64,000 nucleotides of DNA from Ricinus communis (lineage: Eukaryota; Streptophyta; Magnoliopsida; Malpighiales; Euphorbiaceae), in the NCBI RefSeq assembly GCF_019578655.1, contig NC_063261.1, positions 19,396,216 to 19,460,215 on the forward strand, in the 5' to 3' direction. The first letter of the stretch is position 1, and the number at the start of each line of letters is the position of its first letter. The notes beneath the pieces are model-generated. The model was not told the origin of the DNA, made no database searches, and saw only the letters and a program-made list of their open reading frames with translations. A program made the position numbers and the translations under genes. Below, piece after piece: positions 50,856 to 62,742 of the stretch.

Positions 50856-53800
50856 ATCTCCCACTTGAAGATTTGATTGAGGATCAGTCAAATCTTCACA
50901 CCGTTCTTTCTTCCTTGCCTTTCCATGCTGCTTATACTTTTATCAGGCCACTAGAGGATTGACACCAAATAAATTTATCAGTGTTAACTGCCTTCGTCAG
51001 AAAATCTGCTAGATTGTCTTTAGTATGAATTTTTTACATATCCACTGTGCCCTCTTCCACTTTTTCATGAACGAAGTGATACTGGACTCGTATGTGCTTT
51101 GACTTTGAATGAAAAGCTGGATTCCTTGCGAGATGCAAGGCACTCTGATTGTCACAGAACAGAGAAATATGCTCTTGTTCGTTCCCGAGTTCCTCCATCA
51201 TCATTTTCAACCATACTGCTTCCTTACTAGCTTGTGTACGCTACATATTCTCGCCTACATTGTTGATGTCGCCACAACCGACCGCAGCTGATACTCACCA
51301 CACCAAGAAGTGTGAACACATACCCTGTAGTAGATTTGCTTTTATCAAGATCACCTGCATAATCTGAGTCAACATATCCTCTGATAATAAAGTCTGATCC
51401 TCCATAACACAGTGCAACATCTGAGGTTCCCTTAACATATCTTAGGATCCTCTTTACAAAGATTCCAATGTTTCTACCGGGATTCGCCATGTACCGACTT
51501 ACTACTCCCAATCGCATGTGCAATGTCCGGTCGTGTACAAATCATTCGCGAACATTAAACTCTCCACTACCGATGCATACGATTTTCGAGACATTTCCAT
51601 CCTTCCTTCTTCAACGCTAGGACTCATCTTGGAGGATAATTTGAAACTAACAGGAAGTGGGGTAGAAATTGACTTACAATCTTGCATATTGAAGCGTTGC
51701 AAGACCTTCTTCAAATAATTTTTCTAAGAAAGCCAAATCTTCCTATTGTTTCTGTCTCGGTGAATTTGCATCCCTAGAATCTTGTTTGCTGGTCCCAAGT
51801 GCTTCATTTCAAATTCCCTAGCCAACTGTGCCTTTAGTTCTTCAATATGATCTTTATTGGGGCCTGCTACCAACATGTCATCTACATACAACAGTAAGAT
51901 CATAAAATCACTTTTACCAAACCTCTTGAAATATGCACAAGAGTCTGCATTAAGTCTGTTGTATCCAAGGCTCATGATGAAGGAATCAAATCTCTTATAC
52001 CAACACCTCGGCGCCTGCTTTAAACCGTATAAAGATTTGTTCAACCTACAAACCAAGTTCTGCTTTCTTTTTTCTTCAAAACCTTATGGCTGGAGCATAT
52101 AAATTTCTTCCTTAAGATCTCCATGAAGAAAAGTTGTTTTCACATCTAGCTGCTCTAGATGTAAGTCAAATGTAGCACACATCGCCAAAACTACTCGAAC
52201 AGTTGTTAATCGAACCACAGGGGAAAATATTTCGTTGAAGTCAATCCCCTCCTTTTGAGCATATCCTTTCACCACCATTCTTGCACGAAACCGCTCCATT
52301 TGATCATCACTATTTCTTTTGATCTTAAAGACCCATTTGTTGCCAATGGCCTTTCTTCCTTATGGTAGTGGCACAAGCTCCCAAGTCTTGTTCTTATGTA
52401 GAGCTTCCATCTCTTTTTGCATTGCTGTCATCCACTGAGATGCATCTGAACTGCTCATTGCTTCTTAGAGAGTTGATGGCTCCCCTTTCTCAGTTAGAAG
52501 ACAGTATGCAACATTGCTGCCTATATCATAATCTTTCTGCCAGGTTGGTGTAAATTTTATACGTTTTTCCTTTCCAAGTTCTGACTCTTCAAACTCGGCT
52601 GGCTCTTCAAACTTGACTGGTTCTTCCTCTTCGTGCTCTGGTGCTGCTTCAGAAGAATCTTCTTCTGTAGACTTTCTTTCCACCTGTATAGTTGTAGTCT
52701 CTGAATTTTCTTTTGAAGTGCTATCATCTTCTCCCTTCAATTTATCTTCTAAGAAGATTACATCCCTGCTGATTATAACCTTGTGGGCAGTGGGATCCCA
52801 CGGGCGATACCCCTTCACACCATCAGCATATCCCAAGAACAAACACTTCCTGGATTTTGGATCCAGCTTTGTAGTTTCTTGGGTATTATACATCACATAC
52901 ACAGGACTTCCAAATATATAGAGGTTTGAATAATCAACTGGCTTCCCAGTCCACATCTCCATCGGTGTCTTTTGATCAATTGCTGTAGATGGAGACCGGT
53001 TAATCACATAACAGGCGATGTTAACTGCCTCAGCCCAGAATGCCTTATTTAGGCCTGCAGCTCCCAACAATGCTCTAGTTCTTTCTAACAGAGTTCTGTT
53101 CATCCGCTCTGCCACTCCATTTTATTGAGGAGTGTATGCCGTAGTGAACTGCCTCTTGATGCCTTCTTGCTTGCAAAAGCTATTAAATTCATTACCTGTG
53201 TATTCTCCTCCATTATCTGTCCTCAAACATTTGATCTTATTGCCTGAATCAAGTTCAACCCGCGCTTTGTAAGTTTTAAAAACTGCAAATACATCTCCCT
53301 TGCTCTTGATAGGATACACCCAACATCTCCTGAAGTAATCATCGATGAAGGACACAAAGTACTTAGCTCCTCCTAGTGATGAAACTGGTGCTTGCCATAC
53401 ATCAGAGTGAACTAATTCTAGAACATCCTTGCTTCTAGAATTGGATGTATTGAACTGTAGTCGATGCTGCTTGCTTGTTATGCAATGCTCACAAAAGGGT
53501 AATGACACCTTTGTGAGACTAGGAAATAGATTTTTCTCAGCAAGAACCTTCATTCCTTGTTCAAACATATGTCCAAGCTTCTGATGCCACACCAGTGCAG
53601 ATCTCTCGCTTGAACTACTTGAAGCTACAGATGCTTCTACTTCATGCACAGTCTCTCCCAAAAACATATACAAATTAACAGCAATTTTTTCTCCTTTCAT
53701 AATTACAAGCGCTCCTCGGCTAATCTTCATGATTCCTTTCTGAACTTTGATAATGCAATTAAGATCATCCAACTATCCCAGAGATAACAAATTCTTCTTC

Positions 53801-54003
53801 AGACCTTTCATATGTCGCACTCCTTGAATAGTGTGGACTGTACCGTCATGCATCTTCAACCTGATAGTTCCAATGCCTATGATTTTTAAGACATTATCTT
53901 CACAACTATACACAGATCCTCCTAAGATAGGTTCATAATGATGGAACCATTCTCTTCGAGAGGTCATGTGATAAGTTGCTCCTGAGTCACAGCTAATAAT
54001 TTG
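50856..54003 (-). pseudogene. Broken Copia pol region
   Basis: Reading from 54003 leftward: protease active site ISCDSGATYHM, gag-pre-integrase zinc region (WHQKLGH, CEHC), integrase core (HSDVW, DNGGEYTG), reverse transcriptase (LYGLKQAPRCWYKRF, then YVDDML) and RNase H (YVDSDYAGDLDKSKSTTGY). Nonsense codons interrupt it at 53773-53775, 53122-53124, 52465-52467, 52360-52362, 52084-52086 and 51724-51726. Frameshifts occur near 51495-51545 and 51290. An in-frame stop lies just upstream of the protease motif, so no gag-pol fusion can be made. The element cannot move on its own. Confidence 0.93.
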
Positions 54004-54043
54004 TGATTATTAAGTTGCTTTGAAGTGTCCAAAAGATACCAAT

Positions 54044-54467
54044 TATAGAAAAATATGAACCTGATAGAGCAAAATCACAGCTAATAATTTGAGAAAATAA
54101 AGATAAAGTAAGACAAAATACACAATAGAACACACAGATTTACATGGAAAACCCCTAAACAAATTAGGGTAAAAATCACAGGCAAGGATAGAAGAATTTT
54201 ACTATAAGAAAATAATAGGAGTTACAAACTCTCTATTTATAAAGAAAAAAACATTAAAATTCTCTCTCTATAATAGGAGAAAAATAATTGTCTAACTCTC
54301 TAATATTTTTCTCTTATTTTTTGGATGATAGAATAACAATGTGAGGCCTCTATTATATAGGCTTGGAAGGTACCTCAACATTGTTAACTTAGCAATGTGA
54401 GAGAAATACTTCTTAAAAATTAATAACTTAACAATGTGGGAGAGATACAAATCCCTAAATATCAACA
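54044..54467 (-). repeat. 5' LTR of the Copia element
   Basis: Same length as the other LTR. In element sense its last two bases are TA instead of CA because of one substitution at 54045. Confidence 0.93.
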
Positions 54468-54472
54468 AAAAC

Positions 54473-56154
54473 TTGTTGCAAATTTGCAATACATAGTTCT
54501 TAGTCGTCATTCTAAGAACTACAAACCTCTATGCAGCAATCCAAAAAAGTGCAGTTGGCTAGGTGAAGATTATGTCCCTCCCTGTTTAATTAAATTAAGA
54601 AAGAAAAAAAAGAACCTCTGTCAGATTAATGTTGACAAGTTTAATTCTTTTAGGAGGGACGTACCAGTAGCTCTTTTAATAGAATAGTGACAACTACGTA
54701 GCCGAGCCGCTCCATTTATATTGTTCAAAAAGTCATTCCCAAATGAGGACTGCTAGTTTTGATTATGGTTTGACATTGATAATTAAATTCAGCTAGAAGA
54801 AACAAGTTCATGGATTCCACAAGCCAATTACATCATAGCAAGCAAGATGCCAACTGAAGGAAGGCTTGCCTCTTTTCTTCTTCTTTTTTTGTCTCACAGA
54901 TTTGCCCATTCTCAGTGTATACACCCAATTATATATTATTAGATGAGCCACATATATTTTTAAGTGTTTTACAATTTATAAATCTTTTAACTACTTTATA
55001 TGTATCACTCATCCAATTATTAGAAAAATATGTTAGAAATATAGCAAGAATGTTTTTTTTTTTAATTTCCCTTGTATTTTGAGGAAGTGTTACTAAAATA
55101 TACCAGGAAAGAGGAGAAGAACTAATTAAAAGAAGAAGATACTTGCTTTGAAGTGTCCAAATTGGATATTCGATCTTAGCCCTTCAAGATTCATAGAATA
55201 ATCTGTGTCTAATAAGATGAAGCAGTTGATTTAATTAGGATTGCTCAAAATCATGTTTCCGTGATAGCCTATAGTGTCAGCATCAGTATTGCCTTGTAAC
55301 TATGACTTTTCTTGATTGATTGTATTAATAATCATTGAGAAGTGTCCTGACGTATCAATAGTTAACAAACAAAGAAAGTCAAAAAGAATGCAACAATGTT
55401 AAATAGATTGGAAACAATGACACGAAGTGGTGTGAATGATGTTTATAATGAATTAAGTATTGAATTGGCTAAAATAATGAGCTGAGTCTTGTCAAAGATC
55501 CATTAATTAATTGCTAGCCCCACAGCACAATTCACATATCCTGTCAAGTGGAGAAAGTTTCTTCACTGTAACACATTACGTACAGGTCTGTCTACCATTT
55601 AGTCAACATATGTTATGCTAAACACGAGTACAAATTGTTTGTTAACGTGGTCAGGTAAATATAAGGGAAACCATAAAATTAAACCTGGAAAATTCAAATA
55701 CTCGATTATAGTTTCACAATAAAGAACATTAATAATAGTAAAAATTACAGATAGTCATAAATATTTTATGTACCTGATTTTGTAGGGATATATTGTGGTT
55801 AAGATTTGTTTGTAATATCTTTTATTTTTGGGTATTTAAGTAACAAAGATGATTCGTATTAGCTGTGCAGTTAACAAGAGAGAATAGAAGCAAAGGGTTA
55901 ACTCACAGGTCTGTTTTACTCTTCTTTTATTTGCATAATTTTGTTCCAAAATGCAAGTGATCTTCCTGTTGATGTTGTTTTTATTTATCGAAAGTGTTTG
56001 AGAAGAGAAAAAGTCTATAAAATTTTTGTTCAGCTTTTTAAAGTTCCCAAGAATCGAGAAGAAAATTATGCTATTGTGATATTGCTTTTTGAAGGGCTAC
56101 TAAATGATTGTAAAGGAAATTTCAATTCTATATATCTTTGAGAATCAAAGATAC
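54473..56154. other. Intergenic region between the Copia element and the xylanase gene
   Basis: AT-rich; no gene supported. The part near 56154 is likely the 3' UTR of the xylanase gene. Confidence 0.5.
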
Positions 56155-58857
56155 TTAGTCGATGATATTTAGATTTATAGTTTCTTGAAATTTTTCTTCT
56201 TCCACCTTGTAGCTTAAAGTAGTTGAGAAATTGCTCCTTGGATGTTTAACTGTTAATTCATAATCCCCATGGAATAATGAAACTTCTGCAAATCCTTTGC
56301 TATCAGTAACCAGTTCCAAATTCCCCGTTTTCCATTCTTCAATCAGCTTATCAACAACGTCTCCAGCTGGAGTGTTCTTGAAATCTTCGTCCCCTAGAGT
56401 TGTAACGTTGAATCCAGCTATTCTTGGGCCTCCAAAAATGATGATCCCTTTAACAGCAGGATGAGAGTAGCCTTCCCTCAGTATCTGCTCAAAGTAGTTT
56501 GCCTGCACAGAAACAAATCTTAAGATTAGCAATTACATTGGTCCAATCCGCGCAGGATCATATTTCATCTCTTTTTTTTTTTCTTTTAATTTAAACATGA
56601 AACCCGACAGTTCTATAGACGACTCTAATATCACCGAGTAAAATCTCAATTTATTTATATTTCATATTTAGTAGCTCGAAAGAGTACACATCACCTGATT
56701 GTGGCCTTCGTCAACATCTACTTCTGTAAGCCATATAGGCAATTTTGTCGATCCAAGAATGTCTAAAGCAGATCTCATATAAACAAGATTTGGCTGGCCA
56801 GAAGTAAAATGGCCCTGCAGTCCTATTCCCACTAGCATGTCTTTGTTACTTGGATATGAAAGAATCTCTTCAAGTTTCTTTATGTATTGAACTGGATTTG
56901 CTGCCTCATCTTCACTACATTCAATGGTATTATACTCATTCATGAACATTCTTGTATGTGGATCAAAATGGTAAGTTCTTGCATGAAATTCTGCAGAAGC
57001 ATTTTCGCCAAGGTTTTGCTCATAAAACCTGAAATGAAGATTCTCATTCATTACATCCCATGCAATTAGCTGCCCCGAGTATCTTCGCGCAACTGAGTTT
57101 ACTCTTTTCATTGCTGCTCTTCTCAATTTCTTGGGAGGAAGTTTTTGCACCCACCGAGGCTGGTGCTCTGGATTATCCCACAAGATGTTATGACCTCTAA
57201 CCGAAATACCATTCTCCTTAGCGAATCTAAGCATTGCATCCGCGACTGTGTAATTCTCTAGTCCTTTGATTGCTTCTATACTGTACCATTTCATTTCATT
57301 AGTGAAGGTTGTGAACTTAAATCTTGAAGAAAACCATTTCCTGTAAGCTTCGCTGGTAAGAATATAGTGGTTCATGCCACATCCAAATGGGAAGTGTGGC
57401 CTAGTTTGCTTGATAGAGACTACAGCACCTTCGAAGACTGTCTGATTAGCATAAGTTGCCTGCAACTTCACCTTGGTTTTGCGTACCTACAGCATTCCAA
57501 TTTGAGTTAATCCTGACGGTCCTGAATGCAACTCTTGGTCCATTAAGCATGCACATACAAATGTAATGAACATAAATAGCATGATAAATTTTGCATTTTA
57601 TTCACCTTTTCAATGATTTTATCTTGGTGGGATCTCCATTCCTCCATCGTGAATGGTTGCAATGAGACATTATCGATCCATATATCCACTATTGTATTCT
57701 TGCACTGCATTGAGAGAAGAAACACATCCGTTCAGTTGTTATGCTGCCTAATTTTAGTAAAATGTAGACATCAAATGTTGGTTCAAATAAGTAGATTTCA
57801 TAGTGTATCTAACCTCAAAAAGAATTTCTACAAGGCCTGAAACATTAGCAACCATGCCGCCTTTTAGCAGAGACCAACATCCGTGCTTAGCTATGATATA
57901 ACCACCATGTATCCATTCACTATTAACAGCTCTGAACACAGTGGCTACAGTTTCACTTCCTTCACTGATTTGAACCCAAGCTGAAAAGTTCAGTTCAGAC
58001 ATCAGGCTAAACTAAGAAAGACCGGAATCAGTTTAGAAAACAATAGTACATTATATTACTTGTATACTTTGACAGATTTAGGAAAATTTTACCAGAAAAA
58101 CTATAGAGCTTTCCTTTCTCCAACTGAACTTTCTGCGAGATGCTGTCTAACGGTCCTGATCTATTGTATGCCACAGCGAAATTGTTTCCATCCTCTGATA
58201 TCCCTCTTTTCATTTCCCCTTTTCCAAAAACTTTCCATCCTTCAATGCTATTCCTAAATTCTGGATTAACTATTATGCCTCCGCCATAAGGAGGTCTGCG
58301 CGGCTTCACCAAACACTGCTTGATAAAAAATTTAAGTCAAAAATGTCATTATGTAAATGTTTCTTAAAGATTCTGAAACACTAAAATAGATTCTTTTCTG
58401 AGAGCTGAGAGATTTATACTTTCCTTTCTTGTTGCAGAATAATCATAGGAGAAAGACTGAGTTCCAGGCACTATACAAGAATACAGTACTGTACATTAGT
58501 AATTGAGGAAAATAGTTTAAAATTTACATGATTAATAAGCATTGCTTTTAAAATTATTTTTAGCTCACGGGTACTGGAGTCATATTCAGAATGCCGGATA
58601 AGCGATAATAAATTTAAACCTTGGGTTAGTGTACATTTCCAGAAAATGAGAATGCTTGTCAAGAAGTTACCCTTTCTAAATGCTAATTCAAAGAGCAATT
58701 GGAGACTAGTATTTTAGCTTTTTGGGGTTCTTAAGCATGGAAACAGACAGAGGGAGAAGGGTTATCTCCCGTTGCAGACTCAGGCATTTGGTTTGAGAAA
58801 GAGGGCACTACCTGAATATAACAAAATGCAGGAAATTATGAATATACAAGTCTTCAT
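56155..58857 (-). CDS. Endo-1,4-beta-xylanase, CBM22 plus GH10
   Basis: Probable exons on the minus strand: 58812-58857 (signal peptide start MKTCIFIISCILLYS), 58420-58470, 58093-58315, 57814-57980, 57606-57704, 56695-57486 and 56155-56502 (stop TAA). Exons 3-7 join cleanly. Residues coded by exons 3-5 form a CBM22-type carbohydrate-binding domain (GGGIIVNPEF, GWKVFG, VDIWIDNVSLQPF). Exons 6-7 form a GH10 barrel with HNILWDNPEHQP, the acid/base Glu in WDVMNEN and the nucleophile Glu in LTEVDV. The enzyme would cut xylan backbones in the cell wall after secretion. Exon 2 codes YDYSATRK, as in relatives, but with the donor at 58419 the frame does not join that of exon 3 (off by one). Either a one-base indel or an unusual splice site is involved, so the 5' end is uncertain. 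Confidence 0.85.
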
Positions 58858-61800
58858 CTTCTCCCGACATAACAAGCTAGCTAGCATTCCCTGTAAGTAA
58901 AGCAATATCAGTACAAATGCTGAAAAAATAGATTAATTGATATCAGTATTAGAAATACTAAAACAATTATTATGAGCCCATCAAATAACATATCCAATAT
59001 GTCAACAAAAAAAAAATCCTCTCCCCTTTTTTTCTGTAGAATTCAATTTACATATGCATGGAAAAACATTGATAAACAAAATTAATGTCCAAGAAAGTAT
59101 AACTATCTCATATACTGATATTTACCAAGTTAAAAAGCTCTTTGAAAGTTACAAAATTCGACAGTATCAATGAAAATTATTTGAAAGGGTACACCAGCCA
59201 AAACTTCAGGTGATGAATATTTCTAAGAATCATTACAAATTAATCAACACTTCATTCACTTATAAAACAACAAATTCTCTGTTAAAAAAGTTTACTTCTC
59301 TTAGTGTATAAAATGATTAAAGTGTTGAATTTTAAACCTCTATATATTAGACCAAATTTATATTTAGAAATCTACTTGGGCGATGATAGCACTACTTGAT
59401 GTATAATTTTTAAGTAACTATTCAATGGAAGTAGAAAGATAGGCTTGCATACGTTTTAGCTACAGAGAGAAATTCAATGGAGAATACACTGCTAAAAATT
59501 AATCAGGAAGAACAAAGGGCTTTTATTTAGGGAACCATATATTGTATAATAATATGATTGAGTTTCCTTTTGTGCTTCCTTCAAATTTAGGCACTGGATC
59601 TTTCATTTTTTTGCATACTTGGCAACTCCAAGAAATACCCTTGTATGACATTTTCTTGTTCTGACAGGTCAAGCAACAAAAAGAAAATAAATTATTTCTC
59701 TCTATGTTTGGGAGGAGGATTACCATTTATGAAGTTTGAATTGCTGAATTCTTTTTTTTTTTCTTTTTCTTTTTTTAATACAAAGGATGACCAATTAACA
59801 CAAGAAAAAGAAAAAAGAAAGACAAGAAAAAACAGAAAAAATAAAACTATGAAACAAGAATCTGCATCAAAGCTAGAAATTCTAAGCAACTAGAAATTAT
59901 GTATAACTAGCTTTTCCCTCCCATGCATTACAGGTGAATGTTAATAACTTGACTAGCTATTATTATTATTATTTTATTATATTTTTTTAATCGTACGCAT
60001 CAATTGGAAAGTCAAAAAAGAAGTTTTATTTAGACTTATTATTATTTCAATCAATAATAATAAAAAATAATTAATAAAAAAAAAATACATTCACTTGAAT
60101 TATTGGTATCAGTTGGTATTTTTTTATTAATTGGATTGAAAACTCTAAGAATAAAATAGACTTTTTCTTTTTTTATTAAATTCAATAGTTTATTATCTAT
60201 AAAATTAGACTTATAATTTAATGAATTTTTAATATTATTTTCTAATAATTTTTTATAGGGTTCTTTATTTATTTTTCATTAGAAATCTAGTTGTGGAATA
60301 AAACTAACAACTCAAAACCCTATTAGTTGTATTCAACGGGCACTTAGTTCTAAACAACGGCAAATACAATTAAATTTTTGTTGGGCAGCTTAGATATATA
60401 ATTAGTCTTTGTGCCCGCAGGATGGGCAGGTTAATATATTTTTTTTTAGTTTTTTTCAAAATATATTATAAATTTAATAAAAAAAATTATTTTTACTGTA
60501 TAAATATTTTATTTCAGAAATATTATCTTTTTTTATTTTTATTTTAAAAATAAGGTATAATTATTATTTTTTTCCTTTAGTTGTTTTATAAATAAAAAAA
60601 ATTTTAAAAAAAAAACTGAAAACAATCAAATACCATATTTAAAAAAAAAAAACTAAAAACATATTTGTAATATTTTTATACAGTAAAAATTAAAATAAAT
60701 TAAAAATATCAGTATTTTTGTCATTTTACCTTTATTTTTTATTAGGCTAAATTTTTGTGTTTTGTACTTAAATTAATTTGTTATTGTCATTGTAATATAC
60801 AAATAAATATAACTAAATTCTCTGTACTTTGTTATTTATAAAGAATATATTTTTATGTGTCATTTATATCGTATTATCAACTACATGGTAACACTCTAAA
60901 AATTTACTATAATTAATTATATACATGGTCAATGTATATTATTGACTATTTTTGACAAATATGACATGGAAATAAGTGATAGTTTTAGTTAATTACATAC
61001 TTGAGTTTTGTGAATTTTATGTGTAGTATATAAAACAATCATATTGTATTTAGCTGATTAGAGGTTTTAACCTTTTCTATATTTTTACATGTCCAATGAT
61101 ATTATCTTTGATTTTACATTAGTATTTTTAATTGATATAATTTAAACAAGTCCAACATATTAAAAATAATGATAAAATCGATTTTGGAGTTGTTTTTTAA
61201 ATTGAAATAGTATTATTTATAATGTTCGTTTATGCATTTATATCTAATTTGGATGAGTTTACAATTTATATCTTTTTCGTGTGTTACAATAATGATTTAG
61301 ATTATAGTATATTAAAGATATTATTCTTTTTTTTTTTTATCTCTTTCCTTTAATTTAGAAAGTTTATTTTTAATGTTGGTCTGAATAAAATGATTCATTT
61401 TACATTAGAATTAAATAATCTTTTGATACTACAATTCTGCACCTTTTATTTTGATACTATGAGTATCTTTTTTTAGTACCCAAAAACCTATTTTCTTTCC
61501 CTTTCTTTAAGTAGTAGAAAGATAAAATTTGTATATCAAATATTTAGTAATTTGTTATTCGCAAAATAAGATATTACAGATTTAAGTTTATACAATTGGC
61601 CTACAAGGAACACAAATCATACCACATAGATGTATAGGCATAAATATGTATATAGTTCATTGTAGCTTTTGACAATGTGAACATTTACATTTTTTAAATG
61701 CAAGCTATTCATGCAATATTTAGATTACAATACACCAATTTATGGCACAAATCTTTGCATTCATCACTCAAATTTAGCACAAATTTTTCTCTTAATATTT

Positions 61801-62614
61801 TTTTTACAATTTTGGTTAAGAAATTTTCTTTGATATTTTTATTGTCTTTAAAATTTTATCAGAAAAAAAGATACTAAAAGTATATATAAAGAATATCAAA
61901 AGGATATCATTTAACTTGCATTATTGTCAAACCATCCAAGTGAGATAGATTTATAATTTTTTTTGTATCTTTAAGTTTGGTATCCATAGTTTAAATAATA
62001 TTACATGTTTTTATAGCAGTTTATGTGTTTTGACAACAATGAAGATGTGTGTTTTTTCAAAAATATACTCAAAATGCAATTAACAATATATGAAGATAAA
62101 ATTAAAATAAAACTAAAAAAATTGAGCATATGAGAATAGGATTACAAGAAACGTAGCAGATAAATATGATGTGTGCTTAAACTTCAACTTACAGGCAATT
62201 TATAGACGGAGAGAAAGCTATTTAATTAACTTATTAATAAATAGGCAGAAAGCAGTCCAAAATCAAAATGAGCATGAACTTCGTGAACGTGCAAAGGCAT
62301 TATTAACTACCAACTAAACTCCACAAGAGAATTGAATAGAATTGAAAGGAAATAAAAAAAAATAACAACTCATATTAATAATGACTTTAGGCATTAATCA
62401 AAGAAAAAAAATATGCATATGACACTAATGAAGTGAAAGAGGAAAAAGGCAAAGACAAAATGTGTTTGTTAGTCTATTCTAGCCAGGTACTTTCAGTTGT
62501 TAATCTACATTCTTATCTCTAGATAATTTTTTTGTATGTCCTTGTATTGATTCCCCTATAATCTGGTAGGATCTACTCTATCGCCAAATTCAAAATGCAT
62601 GCGGCCATTTGCAG
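58858..62614. other. Very AT-rich intergenic region
   Basis: Upstream region of the xylanase gene and then about 3 kb of poly-A and poly-T rich DNA (59900-61900). I see no gene, tRNA or clear repeat, and no further P450 exons for the fragment at 62615. Confidence 0.5.
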
Positions 62615-62742
62615 GTGCTCTTCAGGCATCGTTAATAGCCAGTACATCAATTGGCAGACTGGTGCAAGAATTTAAATGGGGACTGAAAGCTGGAGAGGAA
62701 CAAGATCTTGATATCGTTGGACTGAAAAATCGCAAGCTTCAT
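62615..62742 (+). pseudogene. Last-exon fragment of an ent-kaurene oxidase-like P450 (CYP701A type)
   Basis: After an acceptor (TTTGCAG at 62614) an uninterrupted frame codes GALQASLIASTSIGRLVQEF followed by KWGLKAGEEQDLDIVGL and KNRKLH. This matches the known C-terminal end of ent-kaurene oxidases (GRLVQEFEW and GLTTHK type motifs), where an intron precedes the same spot. The enzyme is the P450 that converts ent-kaurene to ent-kaurenoic acid in gibberellin synthesis. The heme Cys exon and all earlier exons are not found to the left. The frame stops at the LTR-like repeat at 62743, about a dozen codons before the expected end. It is therefore a fragment, possibly carried or cut by the repeat. 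Confidence 0.82.

Larger units (their letters stand above)
50432..54467 (-). mobile_element. Copia-type LTR retrotransposon, deleted and non-autonomous
   Basis: Both LTRs are 424 bp (50432-50855 and 54044-54467). The target duplication AAAAC is perfect (50427-50431 and 54468-54472). The 5' LTR in element sense is the right one. Inside it lies a partial primer-binding site TGGTATC (54035-54041, as for initiator Met tRNA) and, at the other end, a polypurine tract AAGTGGGAGAT (50856-50866). The internal part is only 3.2 kb. Pol order is protease, integrase, reverse transcriptase, RNase H, which defines Copia. Gag and the start of protease are missing. By hand count the LTRs differ at about 23 positions, roughly 95 percent identity, so insertion is fairly recent but not new. 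Confidence 0.95.

Noticed and set aside
59645..59893. Frames in the T- and A-rich stretch
   Set aside because: They are dominated by Phe/Lys runs from homopolymers, with no gene features.
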